From positions 27,674 through 91,673 of the forward strand of contig NZ_VOSW01000032.1 of the NCBI RefSeq assembly GCF_009690905.1: a DNA stretch of 64,000 bases, in the 5' to 3' direction. The translations under genes were made by a program, and so were the position numbers. The notes below the pieces were generated by a model, which was given only the letters and a program-made list of their open reading frames with translations, did not search any database and was not told where the DNA came from. Below are positions 25,374 to 34,871 of the stretch, one piece after another; the stretch's first letter is position 1, and each line of letters opens with the position of its first letter. The DNA comes from Paraburkholderia madseniana (GTDB taxonomy: Bacteria; Pseudomonadota; Gammaproteobacteria; Burkholderiales; Burkholderiaceae).

Positions 25374-26333
25374 GTGACGACTGACTCAGCATCCGACTTC
25401 GAGTTTTTCATCCTCCTCGCCAGACTCAAAAGCCTGTCGGGAGCGGCGCGGGCGCTCGATCTCACCCCGCCGGCCGCGACCAAACGCCTGGGGCTGATGG
25501 AACAAAGACTGGGGGCGCGGTTAGTCAACCGGACAACGCGGAGTGTCAGCCTGACGCCCGAGGGCGAGACCTACCTGCGCTACGCGACACAGATCGTCGG
25601 GCAAGTCCGGCAGATGGAGGACGAGATATCGGGGGCTCGATCCGATCCCCACGGACTGCTACGCGTCAATGCGACGCTCGGCTTCGGGCGCACGACCATC
25701 GCGCCGCTTGTGTCCGAATTCGCGAAGCGTTTTCCCAACGTGGAGATCCAGTTTGAGGTGACCGACCGGCCCATCGATCTGGTGGAGGAGGCCTTCGATA
25801 TGGCGATTCGTTTTGGCGAACTCCCTGACAGCCGGCTTAGCGCCCGGCGCATCATGAGCAATCGTCGCTTTCTTTGCGCCTCCCCGAAATACCTCGAGCG
25901 TTTCGGGACACCGGAGTGCGTAGAGGATCTCGTTCGGCACCGTTGCATCATTCATCGGCAAAACGATGATGCCTACGGCGTGTGGCGGTATATGCAGGGG
26001 GACCACACCGAAGCGTTGAAAGTCAAAGGCGCGCTATCGAGCAACGATGGCGATATCGTGCTGCGGTGGGCACTCGACGGGCATGGGATATTGATTCGTT
26101 CCGAATGGGATCTGGCGAAATACGTCCAAAGTGGGCGGCTCAAACTGGTCTTGCCGGAAACGGTGCTGCCCTCAGCCGACCTCTTCGTCTACTATCCGAG
26201 CCAGCGAAACCAGACGGCCCGCGCCCGCGCATTCATCGACTTTCTGATCGATCGCTTTCAAGCACCGTTTATACCTGTCGAAACCGGTGCTTCGATCTAT
26301 GATCAAAAAAAGAAAACGGGCCGCAAGTCATAA
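25374..26333 (+). CDS. LysR family regulator, probable activator of tarD-dctA
   Basis: 319 residues. The HTH (1-65) includes LSGAARALDLTPPAATKRLGLMEQRLG; the effector domain follows from about 90 (GLLRVNATLGFGR). It starts with GTG at 25374. It is divergent from tarD with a 130-base shared promoter region in which GAAT-N8-ATTC (25326-25341) is a weak symmetric site. Its stop at 26333 is one base from the end of the convergent LysR gene. A TtdR/DmlR-like tartrate or malate response is inferred from the neighbour. Confidence 0.85.
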   Translation: MTTDSASDFEFFILLARLKSLSGAARALDLTPPAATKRLGLMEQRLGARLVNRTTRSVSLTPEGETYLRYATQIVGQVRQMEDEISGARSDPHGLLRVNATLGFGRTTIAPLVSEFAKRFPNVEIQFEVTDRPIDLVEEAFDMAIRFGELPDSRLSARRIMSNRRFLCASPKYLERFGTPECVEDLVRHRCIIHRQNDDAYGVWRYMQGDHTEALKVKGALSSNDGDIVLRWALDGHGILIRSEWDLAKYVQSGRLKLVLPETVLPSADLFVYYPSQRNQTARARAFIDFLIDRFQAPFIPVETGASIYDQKKKTGRKS

Positions 26334-26334
26334 G

Positions 26335-27234
26335 TCACGCAGACGCGAACAATGCAGCGGCCCAATCCGCAAACACCCTCACCTTGGTGCTATATCGTCG
26401 GCTAGGCGGATACGCGATATAGACCTCAAGCGGATCCGGCCGCCATCGTGTGAGAATGGGTACAAGTTTCTTCTGCTTGATGAACGGGCGAGCCATGAAG
26501 TCCAACGTGTGGACGATCCCCAAACCGGCCAGTGCAGTTGCAATGTGTGAATTGCTCTCGCTGACAAGAACGTCATTGCGTACGCGGCCCAGCGTGATCG
26601 TCTCCTCGTCCCTGCAAAACATAAGGGGCTGTGTCACGCCCGTACTGGCGGAAAAATATCCCGCAACAGGCAGGTTGTTATCCACGATTTCCTGAGGATG
26701 TTTCGGTGTGCCGTACTTCGCGAGATACGCGGGACTCGCACATGTGGTCCACGCAAGCTTCCCGATCGGATGCGTCACGAGATCCGGATCGTCGGCTGTA
26801 CTTCGAATTGCACAGTCTATGTTTTCCGCGACAAGATCCGCGGTACGGTCAGTGACGCTTAGTTGAACCTGTATGTCCGGATAACGCTCGAGAAAGGTCG
26901 GCAATGCGGGAATGAGAATGCCGCTTGCAGTCGATCCGCCAGCGTCGACTCTCAGCGCACCACGCGGGCTCGCCTCCTGCCGGCCCAGCGTCGCCTCGAT
27001 GTCGTCGAGTTCGCTGAGGAGTTGCCGAGTGCGCTCATAGTAAGCAGCGCCATAGGTCGTCACGCTGACGCGCCGCGTATTTCGCTCCAGCAGTTTTACG
27101 CCAAGATGCGCTTCCAGTGACTGGACCCATTTGCTCGCCGTGGCATTGGGCATATTCAGAGAAAGGGCTGCCCGCCCGAAGCCTCCTGTCTCGACAACGC
27201 GAACAAAAATACGGATGGCCTGCAGATGGTCCAT
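26335..27234 (-). CDS. LysR family transcriptional regulator
   Basis: 299 residues. HTH: FGRAALSLNMPNATASKWVQSLEAHLG; effector domain from about 90 (GALRVDAGGSTASGILIPAL). GAGGTAG precedes ATG 27234; the upstream extension to 27300 is not conserved-looking. It is divergent from the SDR at 27356, with an AT-rich inverted repeat between, and belongs to the same SDR-linked LysR subgroup as the gene at 10457. Confidence 0.86.
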   Translation of the reverse strand: MDHLQAIRIFVRVVETGGFGRAALSLNMPNATASKWVQSLEAHLGVKLLERNTRRVSVTTYGAAYYERTRQLLSELDDIEATLGRQEASPRGALRVDAGGSTASGILIPALPTFLERYPDIQVQLSVTDRTADLVAENIDCAIRSTADDPDLVTHPIGKLAWTTCASPAYLAKYGTPKHPQEIVDNNLPVAGYFSASTGVTQPLMFCRDEETITLGRVRNDVLVSESNSHIATALAGLGIVHTLDFMARPFIKQKKLVPILTRWRPDPLEVYIAYPPSRRYSTKVRVFADWAAALFASA

Positions 27235-27268
27235 GGATCTACCTCGTCGATTATCCATCCCAGTGAAT

Positions 27269-27296
27269 AGATAAACCACAATATACATATTTATCT
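27269..27296. promoter_or_regulatory. LysR-type inverted repeat AGATAAA-N14-TTTATCT
   Basis: Perfect 7-bp arms at 27269-27275 and 27290-27296 lie around an AT-rich spacer, midway between the divergent LysR and SDR start codons. Position and symmetry fit a LysR recognition site. Confidence 0.65.
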
Positions 27297-27355
27297 GCAT
27301 GGGTGTTTAAACTAAGCTGGGCTCATTAATCCACAGATGAACCAGGAGTCCTGAA

Positions 27356-28138
27356 ATGACAACGTCCCTCTACGACAACATCCATTCGACCAAGCATGCG
27401 GGAAAGGTGGCGCTCGTAACCGGCGGCAGCACCGGAATCGGCCTCGCTACCGCCAAGCGCCTCGCTCGCGAAGGTGCAACGGTGTTTATCACCGGTAGAC
27501 GCCAGGCGGAATTGGACACGGCGGTATCTGAAATCGGGCACGGGGCACGCGCGATTCGTGGCGACATTTCGTCGGCCGCAGACCTTAAGAGAGTCGTCGA
27601 CGCGGTGTCTGCGGAACATCAACGGATAGACATTCTCTTCGCCAATGCGGGCGGCGGCGAGTTCTCCCCGCTTGGACAGATCACCGAAGCACAATTCGAC
27701 AAGTACTTCGACATCAACGTGAAAGGCACCTTGCTAACCGTGCAGAGCGCATTGCCGCTCATGCGGGCCGGCAGCGCCATCGTGATTACAGGATCGATCA
27801 CATCGGTACAAGGTGTACCGGCGTTCGGTGTCTACGCCGCCACCAAGGCTGCATTGCGCTCCTTCGCACGCACCTGGGCATCGGATCTCAAAGGCCGAGA
27901 CATCCGCGTCAATGTGGTCGCGCCTGGTGTCGTCGTCACGCCTGCCTACAAGACCGAACTCAAGCTGAGCGACGAACAGATCGAAGCCTATTGCAAGGAG
28001 GTTGCCGAGACGACACCGCTCGGCCGTGTCGGCAGCACCGATGAAATCGCCAAGGCGGTTTCCTTTCTCGCCTCCGACGATGCCAGCTATATCACCGGGA
28101 TAGAACTGTTCGTTGATGGTGGACGCGTGCAAGTCTGA
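27356..28138 (+). CDS. Short-chain dehydrogenase/reductase (SDR)
   Basis: 260 residues, classical SDR: TGGSTGIG (22-29), GDISSA, ANAGGGEF in place of the usual NNAG, Ser in ITGSITS, YAATK, and C-terminal FLASDDASYITGIELFVDGG. ITGRRQAE after the second strand suggests NADP(H). AGGAG lies 8-12 bases before ATG 27356. It is the probable target of the divergent LysR gene. The substrate is unknown. Confidence 0.86.
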   Translation: MTTSLYDNIHSTKHAGKVALVTGGSTGIGLATAKRLAREGATVFITGRRQAELDTAVSEIGHGARAIRGDISSAADLKRVVDAVSAEHQRIDILFANAGGGEFSPLGQITEAQFDKYFDINVKGTLLTVQSALPLMRAGSAIVITGSITSVQGVPAFGVYAATKAALRSFARTWASDLKGRDIRVNVVAPGVVVTPAYKTELKLSDEQIEAYCKEVAETTPLGRVGSTDEIAKAVSFLASDDASYITGIELFVDGGRVQV

Positions 28139-28363
28139 TTTTTTCAGCGCCGGATCGATGGCCGCTCGACATTAGCAGGTAGCACCCATTTTTAACGCAC
28201 GGGTTCGTGATGCCGGCGGACCATCGCTCGGCCCGGTCCGCGACGGGTTCTGTGCTCGCGTCAATCCGTCGCTATAATGTGCCATCCGGCGGGCGATCGC
28301 TAGTCCACCGCACGTGGCAGCACGACAGCGCCGCGTTCCCGCTTTGCAACGAGGCTTCCGGTG

Positions 28364-29104
28364 ATGAGCGAGTCTAATCTTCCACATGTGCTTGCAGTGG
28401 ACGACGATCCAGCCATTCGCAATCTCATTTGCGAGTATCTGACGGACAACGACTTAAAGGTGACCGTCGCAGCCGACGGCCAGGAAATGACCGCCGCGTT
28501 GGCGGAATACGCGATCGACCTGGTCGTACTCGATCTGCGGATGCCGGGCGAGGATGGGATGAAAATCGCGCGTCGGCTACGCGAGCAGTCATCGCTGCCC
28601 ATCATCGTTGTATCAGGCCGCCTCGACGAGGCCGACCGCGTCATGGCACTCGAACTCGGCGCCGACGACTACCTGACCAAACCATTTAGCCCGCGCGAAC
28701 TGCTGGCTCGCATCCGCACGGTGTTGCGGCGCACAGCGGCCACGCAGTCGCTGACAGGACGTCAGGTCGACGCGCGCGCGTACCGCTTCGCCGGATGGGA
28801 ACTGAATATCGGCACGCGCCGGCTGACATCGCCGGACGGCAAGCGCGTCGAGCTGACCAATGGCGAGTTCTGCCTGCTCAACGCGTTTCTCGCTTCTCCG
28901 GGCCGGATTCTCACGCGCGAGCAGCTACTCGAAGCGAGCCGGCTTTACGACGACGTGTACGACCGGTCGATCGATGTCCAGATTCTCCGGCTGCGCCGCA
29001 AGATTGAAGAGGATCCATCGCATCCTGCCTACATCAAGACCGAACGCGGCGCCGGCTACATCTTCGCAGCGAGCGTCGACAAACTGAGCGCAGCGGCCTC
29101 ATAA
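28364..29104 (+). CDS. OmpR-family response regulator (orphan)
   Basis: 246 residues. The receiver (5-120) has acidic pair VDDD, phospho-acceptor Asp in VVLDLRMPGEDG, VSGRL and the KPF lysine. The winged-helix effector (140-235) has LTNGEFCLLNAFLASPGRILTREQLLE, DRSIDVQILRLRRKIEEDP and KTERGAGYIF. ATG 28364 is chosen over the adjacent GTG 28361. No kinase gene lies next to it. The overall layout resembles OmpR/TorR-type regulators; the partner is unknown. Confidence 0.87.
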   Translation: MSESNLPHVLAVDDDPAIRNLICEYLTDNDLKVTVAADGQEMTAALAEYAIDLVVLDLRMPGEDGMKIARRLREQSSLPIIVVSGRLDEADRVMALELGADDYLTKPFSPRELLARIRTVLRRTAATQSLTGRQVDARAYRFAGWELNIGTRRLTSPDGKRVELTNGEFCLLNAFLASPGRILTREQLLEASRLYDDVYDRSIDVQILRLRRKIEEDPSHPAYIKTERGAGYIFAASVDKLSAAAS

Positions 29105-29197
29105 GCGCCGTCCTGCCGCCACAACTGCTGGGCTTTGCGCGCACCGCCGGATCAACGTTCATATGAAGACGAGAGCATCCACGCGCGCCAGCATCCG

Positions 29198-29791
29198 TCA
29201 GCCTGCCCCACGCGCCACCGGAATCACCGTTAAAGACCGAATCCCCTGTGCCCCGCGAATCAGGACACCCTCGATGTCAGCGGTCGCCGAGGGTCCGCTC
29301 ATCAGCACCGCGTAATTCGCAGCGAAGAAGTCGGACCGGTGATACGCATGGTGCAGATTACCGACAATGTCCGCAGGATCCAGCAACGCAACGAGGTGTT
29401 GTGACAGATACCCAAGCGCATTGACCTGATACTGCGCTTCGCTGAGCCAGATCGACCCGGTTTCGGCGACCGCAAACAGCGGCCGGACGATGCCGACATC
29501 GACGTCGTTCAGTTCGTGCGGATCGCGGACCTGTTCGATGCGTCGGGTACCCGCCACTTCGGGCACGGCCGAGCAGATCACTTTCGCGTCCGGAAAGCGC
29601 GCGCGGATCTGCGCTTCGAGATCACCGTCCGGGAACCTGTCCGCCCAGATGCCACCCATGCTGGCGAACGTTTCCTTGAATTTTTCCAGTGCCGGTGGCA
29701 GGCCGGCATCGAACATGGGCACGTCGGGTAGCGTGGCCGGCGTGCGCTGCGCGCTGCGCAGACTTGCGAGAATAGCGTTTCGGCTGCTCAT
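29198..29791 (-). CDS. lutC: L-lactate utilisation protein LutC (LUD domain)
   Basis: 197 residues of a single LUD domain (from about 20), with VGIVRPLFAVAETGSIWLSE, HLVALLDPADIV and the C-terminal MSGPSATADIEGVLIRGAQG signature. It is part of the LutABC lactate-oxidising complex (lactate to pyruvate). ATG 29791 overlaps the lutB stop (ATGA), with AGGAAAG upstream, showing translational coupling. The exact role of LutC in the complex is not known. Confidence 0.9.
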   Translation of the reverse strand: MSSRNAILASLRSAQRTPATLPDVPMFDAGLPPALEKFKETFASMGGIWADRFPDGDLEAQIRARFPDAKVICSAVPEVAGTRRIEQVRDPHELNDVDVGIVRPLFAVAETGSIWLSEAQYQVNALGYLSQHLVALLDPADIVGNLHHAYHRSDFFAANYAVLMSGPSATADIEGVLIRGAQGIRSLTVIPVARGAG

Positions 29792-31164
29792 TTTGCTTTC
29801 CTGTTTTTCAGGTACCAGTCGCGGAAGGTTTGCTCGGGCGCGTCCGGCACTTCCCGTTGCTTGCCCCACGCATTAAAGGGGTTGTAGATGAAGGCACGCG
29901 GCAACTTGGCAACGGCGGTGTCCGCTGCCTTGATCGCCGCGCGGTACAGTGCCGGCTCGGCCAGCACTTTCCCCGCGACTTTCATTGCCTGCGTCTTCAC
30001 GAACGGCAGCTCATGCTGCTCGGCAACAATCTGGCGCCACTTGTAGATCTGTTCGTGGATGTTGATCTTGACCGGGCAGACGTTCGTGCAGCTACCGTTC
30101 ATCGTCGAAGCAAACGGCAGCGCGCTGTATTTCTTCAGATCGAAGGTCGGATTGATAATCGCACCGATCGGCCCGGAGTAGACTCCGCCGTAACTCAGGC
30201 CGCTGCTGCGCCGGTAAACCGGACACGTATTCATACAGGCGCCGCAGCGGATGCACTTCAGCGAGTACCAGAAGTCGTCCATTGCAAGCCGTGCCGAGCG
30301 GCCGTTGTCGACCAGCACGAAGTGCATTTCGCCGCCTCTGCGCGGGCCGCGGAAGTGCGATGTGTACTGCGTGATCGGCGAGCCGAGTGCGCTGCGCGAC
30401 AGCATGCGAATGAATACCCCGAGGTGCTCGAGCTTCGGAATCACCTTCTCGATGCCGATCGATGCAATATGCAGCGACGGCACGTTTGCACTGAGATCGG
30501 CATTGCCTTCGTTCGTACACACCGTGATACCGCCTGTTTCCGCGACCGCGAAATTGCAGCCGGTCATCCCGGCTTCGGCGTTCAGGATCAGCGGCCGGGT
30601 CGCATCGCGCTGCGCTTCGGCAAGGTAATGCACGTCGTCGTTGTCCGGGTCGGTTCCGAGTGTCTTCGCAAACACTCTGGAGACGTCCGATGCAAGCTTA
30701 TGAACCGCCGGCACGACGATATGCGCGGGGCGCTGGTGATCGAGCTGCTGGATCCGTTCGCCCAGGTCGGTTTCCACGACCGTGATGCCGCGCGGTTCGA
30801 GGTACTCGCGCATTCCGCATTCTTCCGTCAGCATCGACTTGCTTTTGACGAGCGTCTTCGCGCCGTGGCTTTCGAGAATCTCGTGCACGATGCGATTGTG
30901 CTCTTCCGCATCCTTCGCCCAGTGCACGATCACGCCGTTGTTCGTCGCGTTGCGCTCGAATTCTTCGAGGTAGTCGGCGAGGTGCGTCAGCGTATGTTCC
31001 TTGATCCGTGATGCAAGCGAGCGTAATTGTTCCCATTCTTCGATGCCGTGCGCGGCCTCGTCCCGCAAGGTGCGCAGGGTCCACAGGCGTTTGTCGTGGA
31101 ACTCGATGTGCTTTTCGTCGGCGATAAATTCGCGCGACGCCTTTACGTGGTCGACACGTTTCAT
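29788..31164 (-). CDS. lutB: L-lactate utilisation iron-sulfur protein LutB
   Basis: 458 residues. A LUD domain (about 60-290, with AETGGITVCTNEGNADL) is followed by a two-cluster ferredoxin region: CIRCGACMNTCPVYRR and SCTNVCPVKINIHEQIYKWR, giving two [4Fe-4S] sites. It is the central electron-transfer subunit of the LutABC complex. ATG 31164 overlaps the lutA stop. It is a typical length for the family. Confidence 0.92.
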   Translation of the reverse strand: MKRVDHVKASREFIADEKHIEFHDKRLWTLRTLRDEAAHGIEEWEQLRSLASRIKEHTLTHLADYLEEFERNATNNGVIVHWAKDAEEHNRIVHEILESHGAKTLVKSKSMLTEECGMREYLEPRGITVVETDLGERIQQLDHQRPAHIVVPAVHKLASDVSRVFAKTLGTDPDNDDVHYLAEAQRDATRPLILNAEAGMTGCNFAVAETGGITVCTNEGNADLSANVPSLHIASIGIEKVIPKLEHLGVFIRMLSRSALGSPITQYTSHFRGPRRGGEMHFVLVDNGRSARLAMDDFWYSLKCIRCGACMNTCPVYRRSSGLSYGGVYSGPIGAIINPTFDLKKYSALPFASTMNGSCTNVCPVKINIHEQIYKWRQIVAEQHELPFVKTQAMKVAGKVLAEPALYRAAIKAADTAVAKLPRAFIYNPFNAWGKQREVPDAPEQTFRDWYLKNRKAK

Positions 31165-31904
31165 GAGCGGGCTCCATTGAGAATCTGGGCGATATGGATA
31201 AACTTCAGATCAAGGCCGAGCCGTTCCGAGCAGCCTTTCTGGTGCATCAGGCACGACGAATCGGCGGATACGATGTATTCGGCGCCGGCCTGCTTGTGAT
31301 CGCGCACCTTGTCCTGGCCCATCCGCGCAGAGACGGGTTCCTCAGTCACGCAGAACGTGCCGCCGAATCCGCAGCATTCGTCAGGCCGGGCAGGCATAAC
31401 GAACTCGATACCCTTGACCTTCTTCAGCAGCGATAGCGGTTTCGAGAAGAACGGCTCCTCAATCTCCGACATCTTCGCGGTGCGCAACGATCGAAGCGTT
31501 CCGCAACTGTTGTGCAGCCCGACCTTATGCGGAAACTCGGCCCACGGAAGCGCGTCGACCTTCAGCACGTCGTGCAGGAACTCGACTAACTCGTAGGTAT
31601 TGGCACGCACTGTCCTGCTTTGCGCTGTCGATTCGACGGCCGTCATATGATCGCGCACGTGATGCACGCAGCTTCCGCTCGGCGCCACGATGTAGTCGTA
31701 GCCGGAGAAGTTCTTGACGAACAGCGCTTCAGTGGCAGCAGCGTCTTTCTCGCAACCGCTATTGCCCATCGGCTGTCCGCAGCAGGTCTGTTCGAGTGGA
31801 AAGTCGACATCACAACCAAAACGCTCGAGAAGCTCGAGTGTTGCGACGCCGACGTCCGGAAAGAAGGCGTCGATAAAACATGGAACGAACAAGGCGACTT
31901 TCAT
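31161..31904 (-). CDS. lutA: L-lactate utilisation protein LutA (CCG-domain)
   Basis: 247 residues with two cysteine-rich CCG domains: CCGQPMGNSGCE near 41-52 and HNSCGTLR ... DECCGFGGTFCV in the second half, related to heterodisulfide reductase HdrB and GlcF. It is the first gene of the lutABC operon, oxidising L-lactate to pyruvate in the cytosol with electrons passed onward. GGAGAC precedes ATG 31904. No lactate permease or LutR-type regulator is next to it. Confidence 0.92.
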   Translation of the reverse strand: MKVALFVPCFIDAFFPDVGVATLELLERFGCDVDFPLEQTCCGQPMGNSGCEKDAAATEALFVKNFSGYDYIVAPSGSCVHHVRDHMTAVESTAQSRTVRANTYELVEFLHDVLKVDALPWAEFPHKVGLHNSCGTLRSLRTAKMSEIEEPFFSKPLSLLKKVKGIEFVMPARPDECCGFGGTFCVTEEPVSARMGQDKVRDHKQAGAEYIVSADSSCLMHQKGCSERLGLDLKFIHIAQILNGARS

Positions 31905-32053
31905 GGTGTCTCCGGTGGCGGGATGAATTCCAGTGGGATGAAGCGGCTGAACTCGTCTTGTGCTCAAGTTTCCTGGCCTGCGGTTGCCGCCAGATTGCAA
32001 ATCACACAGGTTGAGTTACATCCGTAATCCGGCGCGGCGCTTCCATCCGCGTG

Positions 32054-33040
32054 TCAGTAGTGTCCTGAAGTCAGGTCGACCTTGCCCTTGAAGACGTGAT
32101 AACTGTAGGCCGTATAGCCCAGCATCAACGGGTAGATGAACAGACCCTCTCCCCAGAACATGAAGGCCAGGCTGGCATGCGGACTCGCGGCGGCTGCCAC
32201 AGTGAGCGAGAACGGGACCATGTACGGCCAGAACGAGATAGCCAGCATCGCGTACGCGCAGATGAACAGCAGCACGATCATGAGGAATGGCTGGTCGTCG
32301 CGGCGCCGTCTGACGCCCATCAGAGTGCCTACGATGGCGCAGAGCGCAATCAACGGTACAAGGAAAAGATAGGGGCGATCGAGCCAGCGGTGCATGATCG
32401 CGAGGTTTTCATGAAGTGCATGAAAGAACAGCACGATCAGCAGAACGAGCACCACCAGAAGCAACGGCGCAATCGCACGATACGCAGCGTCGCGCGCGTC
32501 TGCCTCGCATTTCCTGACAACCCAGCTCGCACCGAGCAGAGCGTAGCCGGCGCATAACGCCACACCGCACAGTGCCGAGAAACTGCTGCACCACGTCATG
32601 ACGTCGCCGGTAAAGCGGCCGTTGACGACCGGCAGCCCTTTGACCAGCGCGCCGACCATTGCGCCCTGCATGAAGGCGGCGACGAGCGAACCCAATACGA
32701 AGCCAACGTCCCAGATCGCCCGCGTACGGCGAGCCCTGCCACGGAACTCGAAGGCGACGCGGCGAAAGATCAGGCCGGCGAGCATCAGCATCACAGGCAC
32801 ATAGAACGCGGAGACCAGCAACGAGTAGGCGACGGAGAAAGCCCCCCACAACACGACGCCGGCTACGATCAGCCACGTCTCGTTGCCGTCCCACAGCGGC
32901 GACACGGCAGCCAGCATATGGCGTCGTCGCGTTTCGTCCCGGGTCAGGCCGAACAGCATGCCGACACCGAGGTCGAAACCGTCGAGCAACACGTACAGCA
33001 AGATGCTAAAGGCGAGTATCAGCGACCAGTAGAGGATCAT
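32054..33040 (-). CDS. cydB: Cytochrome bd-type (cyanide-insensitive-like) ubiquinol oxidase subunit II
   Basis: 328 residues with about eight to nine TM helices. The N-terminus MILYWSLILAFSILLYVLLDGFDLG is the standard CydB/CioB start, followed by VSPLWDGNETWLIVAG and RRVAFEFRGRA. It pairs with CydA to form the quinol-oxidising terminal oxidase in the inner membrane. GGGAG precedes ATG 33040, which lies 16 bases after the cydA stop. It is the third gene of poxB-cydA-cydB. It is likely without a working partner here because cydA is interrupted. Confidence 0.9.
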   Translation of the reverse strand: MILYWSLILAFSILLYVLLDGFDLGVGMLFGLTRDETRRRHMLAAVSPLWDGNETWLIVAGVVLWGAFSVAYSLLVSAFYVPVMLMLAGLIFRRVAFEFRGRARRTRAIWDVGFVLGSLVAAFMQGAMVGALVKGLPVVNGRFTGDVMTWCSSFSALCGVALCAGYALLGASWVVRKCEADARDAAYRAIAPLLLVVLVLLIVLFFHALHENLAIMHRWLDRPYLFLVPLIALCAIVGTLMGVRRRRDDQPFLMIVLLFICAYAMLAISFWPYMVPFSLTVAAAASPHASLAFMFWGEGLFIYPLMLGYTAYSYHVFKGKVDLTSGHY

Positions 33041-34004
33041 TTGAGCGTCTCCCAGATCATTTGACCGTCGACGACAGATCCGTCGCCACTGAAAGCGGAC
33101 GGTTCGGCAAGGCAGCAGGCGGCGTGTGCAGCAGATCTTCGGCAGGTCCCCCTTTGAGCAGCCTGTAAATGTAGAACGTGCCAAAGGCAAAGATGAAGAC
33201 GTAGGTCGCACAGAAGACCAGCAACGAACCCGCGGCTGCGCGCGGCGTCAGGAACGGCGTAAGCGCGTCAGCGGTGCGCAGCAGCCCATAGACGGTCCAC
33301 GGTTGCCGTCCCACCTCCGCGGTAAACCAGCCGGTGAGCGTCGCGATGAAAGGCAGCGGAAAGCACAGGAATACCGTCCACAGCAACGCGCGCCGCTGCA
33401 GCAGGCGCTCCTTGAGCGATAGCAAGGTGCCGCCCCACGCAACGAGCAGCATGATGAGACCGCATCCCACCATGACCCGGAATGCAAAGAATGGAATGAC
33501 GATCGGCGGACGCTCGCTGCGTGGGAAGTCGGTGAGACCGACCTCTTTCGAATCGAGCGTCATCGACCCAATCAGACTGCCCAGCACCGGCACCGAAATC
33601 GCATAGTCGTTCTTTTCGTGGGCGGCATCGGGCCACGCAAGCAGAACTTCGGATGCGGGTTGTTCGTCGTGCCAGCGCGCCTCGATCGTTGCAAACTTGA
33701 TGGGCTGATAGCGGTGCACATAATCGCCGACCAGATGTCCGAATAGCAGTTGAACCGGTACGAGGATCGCCGCGAGCAGAAGACCCATGCGCAGCATGAT
33801 GCGCGCTTCGGCGGGACACATCCTGCGCAGCGTGTACCACGCACCGGTCGCGGCCACACAAAACGCTCCAGTAACGTAAGCCGCCAGCAACATATGAGGA
33901 AACCGCACCCAGACAACCGGGCTGAAGATGATCTTCAACCAGTCGTCCGGCACGTAGACGCCACCCTGGATGATGTAGCCCACCGGATACTGCATCCAGC
34001 TATT

Positions 34005-34016
34005 GTTCACCATGAT
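34005..34016 (+). other. Intron target site: IBS2 and IBS1
   Basis: The 5' exon on the plus strand ends GTTCAC-C-ATGAT just before the intron. GTTCAC (34005-34010) is the perfect complement of GTGAAC at 34294-34299. ATGAT (34012-34016) pairs with GTCAT at 34382-34386, with one G-U. These fit IBS2 and IBS1 recognised by EBS2 and EBS1. Confidence 0.7.
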
Positions 34017-34834
34017 GTGCGACACGTAACGCCGTCCGCCGGACGTAAATCGGCAACGTAGTTGACGGCAAAGCTCTTTCTTGTCTTGTCACATTCTGGA
34101 TCTTTCGAAATGTGACCTGCTGTACGACCAGCAGTTGCCTATCCGGACGTGCGCGATTGGCAACGATCGGGTTCGAAGCTTCGGAGACAACGTACCCTTC
34201 AGCAGACGGTTCACCGTGGCGACACGGCAGGAATCGACACTGCCAGCAGCCGAGCGGTGTGGGGGCAAGGCAAGTTCCGCAAGCGTAACGTATGTGAACC
34301 GCTGTACAAACCTCGTAAGAACTGATGAGCCAAAGCTGCTGTGAGGCTCGAACCAAAAGGTAGGTAGCCGGTTGCCTCTTTGTCATTTGGGGGCACGTCG
34401 TCGCGAGTGCTACCGGGGGAGAGGCGGACGCTAAACGGACAGGCGCAAGTGTATCTTTGTTGCGTCGGCAAGACTGGGAACGTGGTAAGCCCGACTCATC
34501 GCCAACCCCACAGAGCATCGTCAGATGGCAGGCAAACCGCAAGGAGCGCTGTTGGTGGAGCGGGTAAGAGAATGCGGAGAAAGCGAACGGCAAGCTGTAA
34601 CGGCTTGCATAGGGGTTCGAACTTTGCCCTGACCCGAAAGGGTGCAGACTTCCGTGTGGTGCAGCTGTCGCAGGCCCGTGTTCGAGATTCGATAGAGGGC
34701 AGCTTGAGAGAGACCGGCAAACGCCGGTTCAGCGTCCTTGTTCCGAAAACGGAATGGATTAACGATGCGATGTTTGCGAAGGGCTTGTGGAGTTTGACAA
34801 GGCCGGCGTTAGCGCGACGCTTAATGCTGTGCGC

Positions 34835-34868
34835 GAGCCTTGTGCGGTGAAAGTCGCTCGCAGGGTTC
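34835..34868 (+). ncRNA. Group II intron domain V (catalytic hairpin)
   Basis: This is a 34-nt hairpin, the canonical domain V length. It opens GAGCC, containing the catalytic AGC triad, has a GUGAAAGU cap with a GAAA-type tetraloop, and closes GGGTTC. It follows the pattern of well-known domain V sequences such as that of Ll.LtrB. Retention of the triad and loop suggests the ribozyme is not decayed. Confidence 0.88.
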
Positions 34869-34871
34869 TTC

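Noticed and set aside
34211..34471. Minus-strand frame within the intron as part of a split cydA product
   Set aside because: Sequence has no relation to CydA; the true cydA codons stop exactly at 34910 and resume at 34016.
34380..34850. 156-codon frame inside the group II intron as a possible maturase
   Set aside because: It has no reverse-transcriptase (YADD) or maturase motif and spans structural intron domains including part of domain V.
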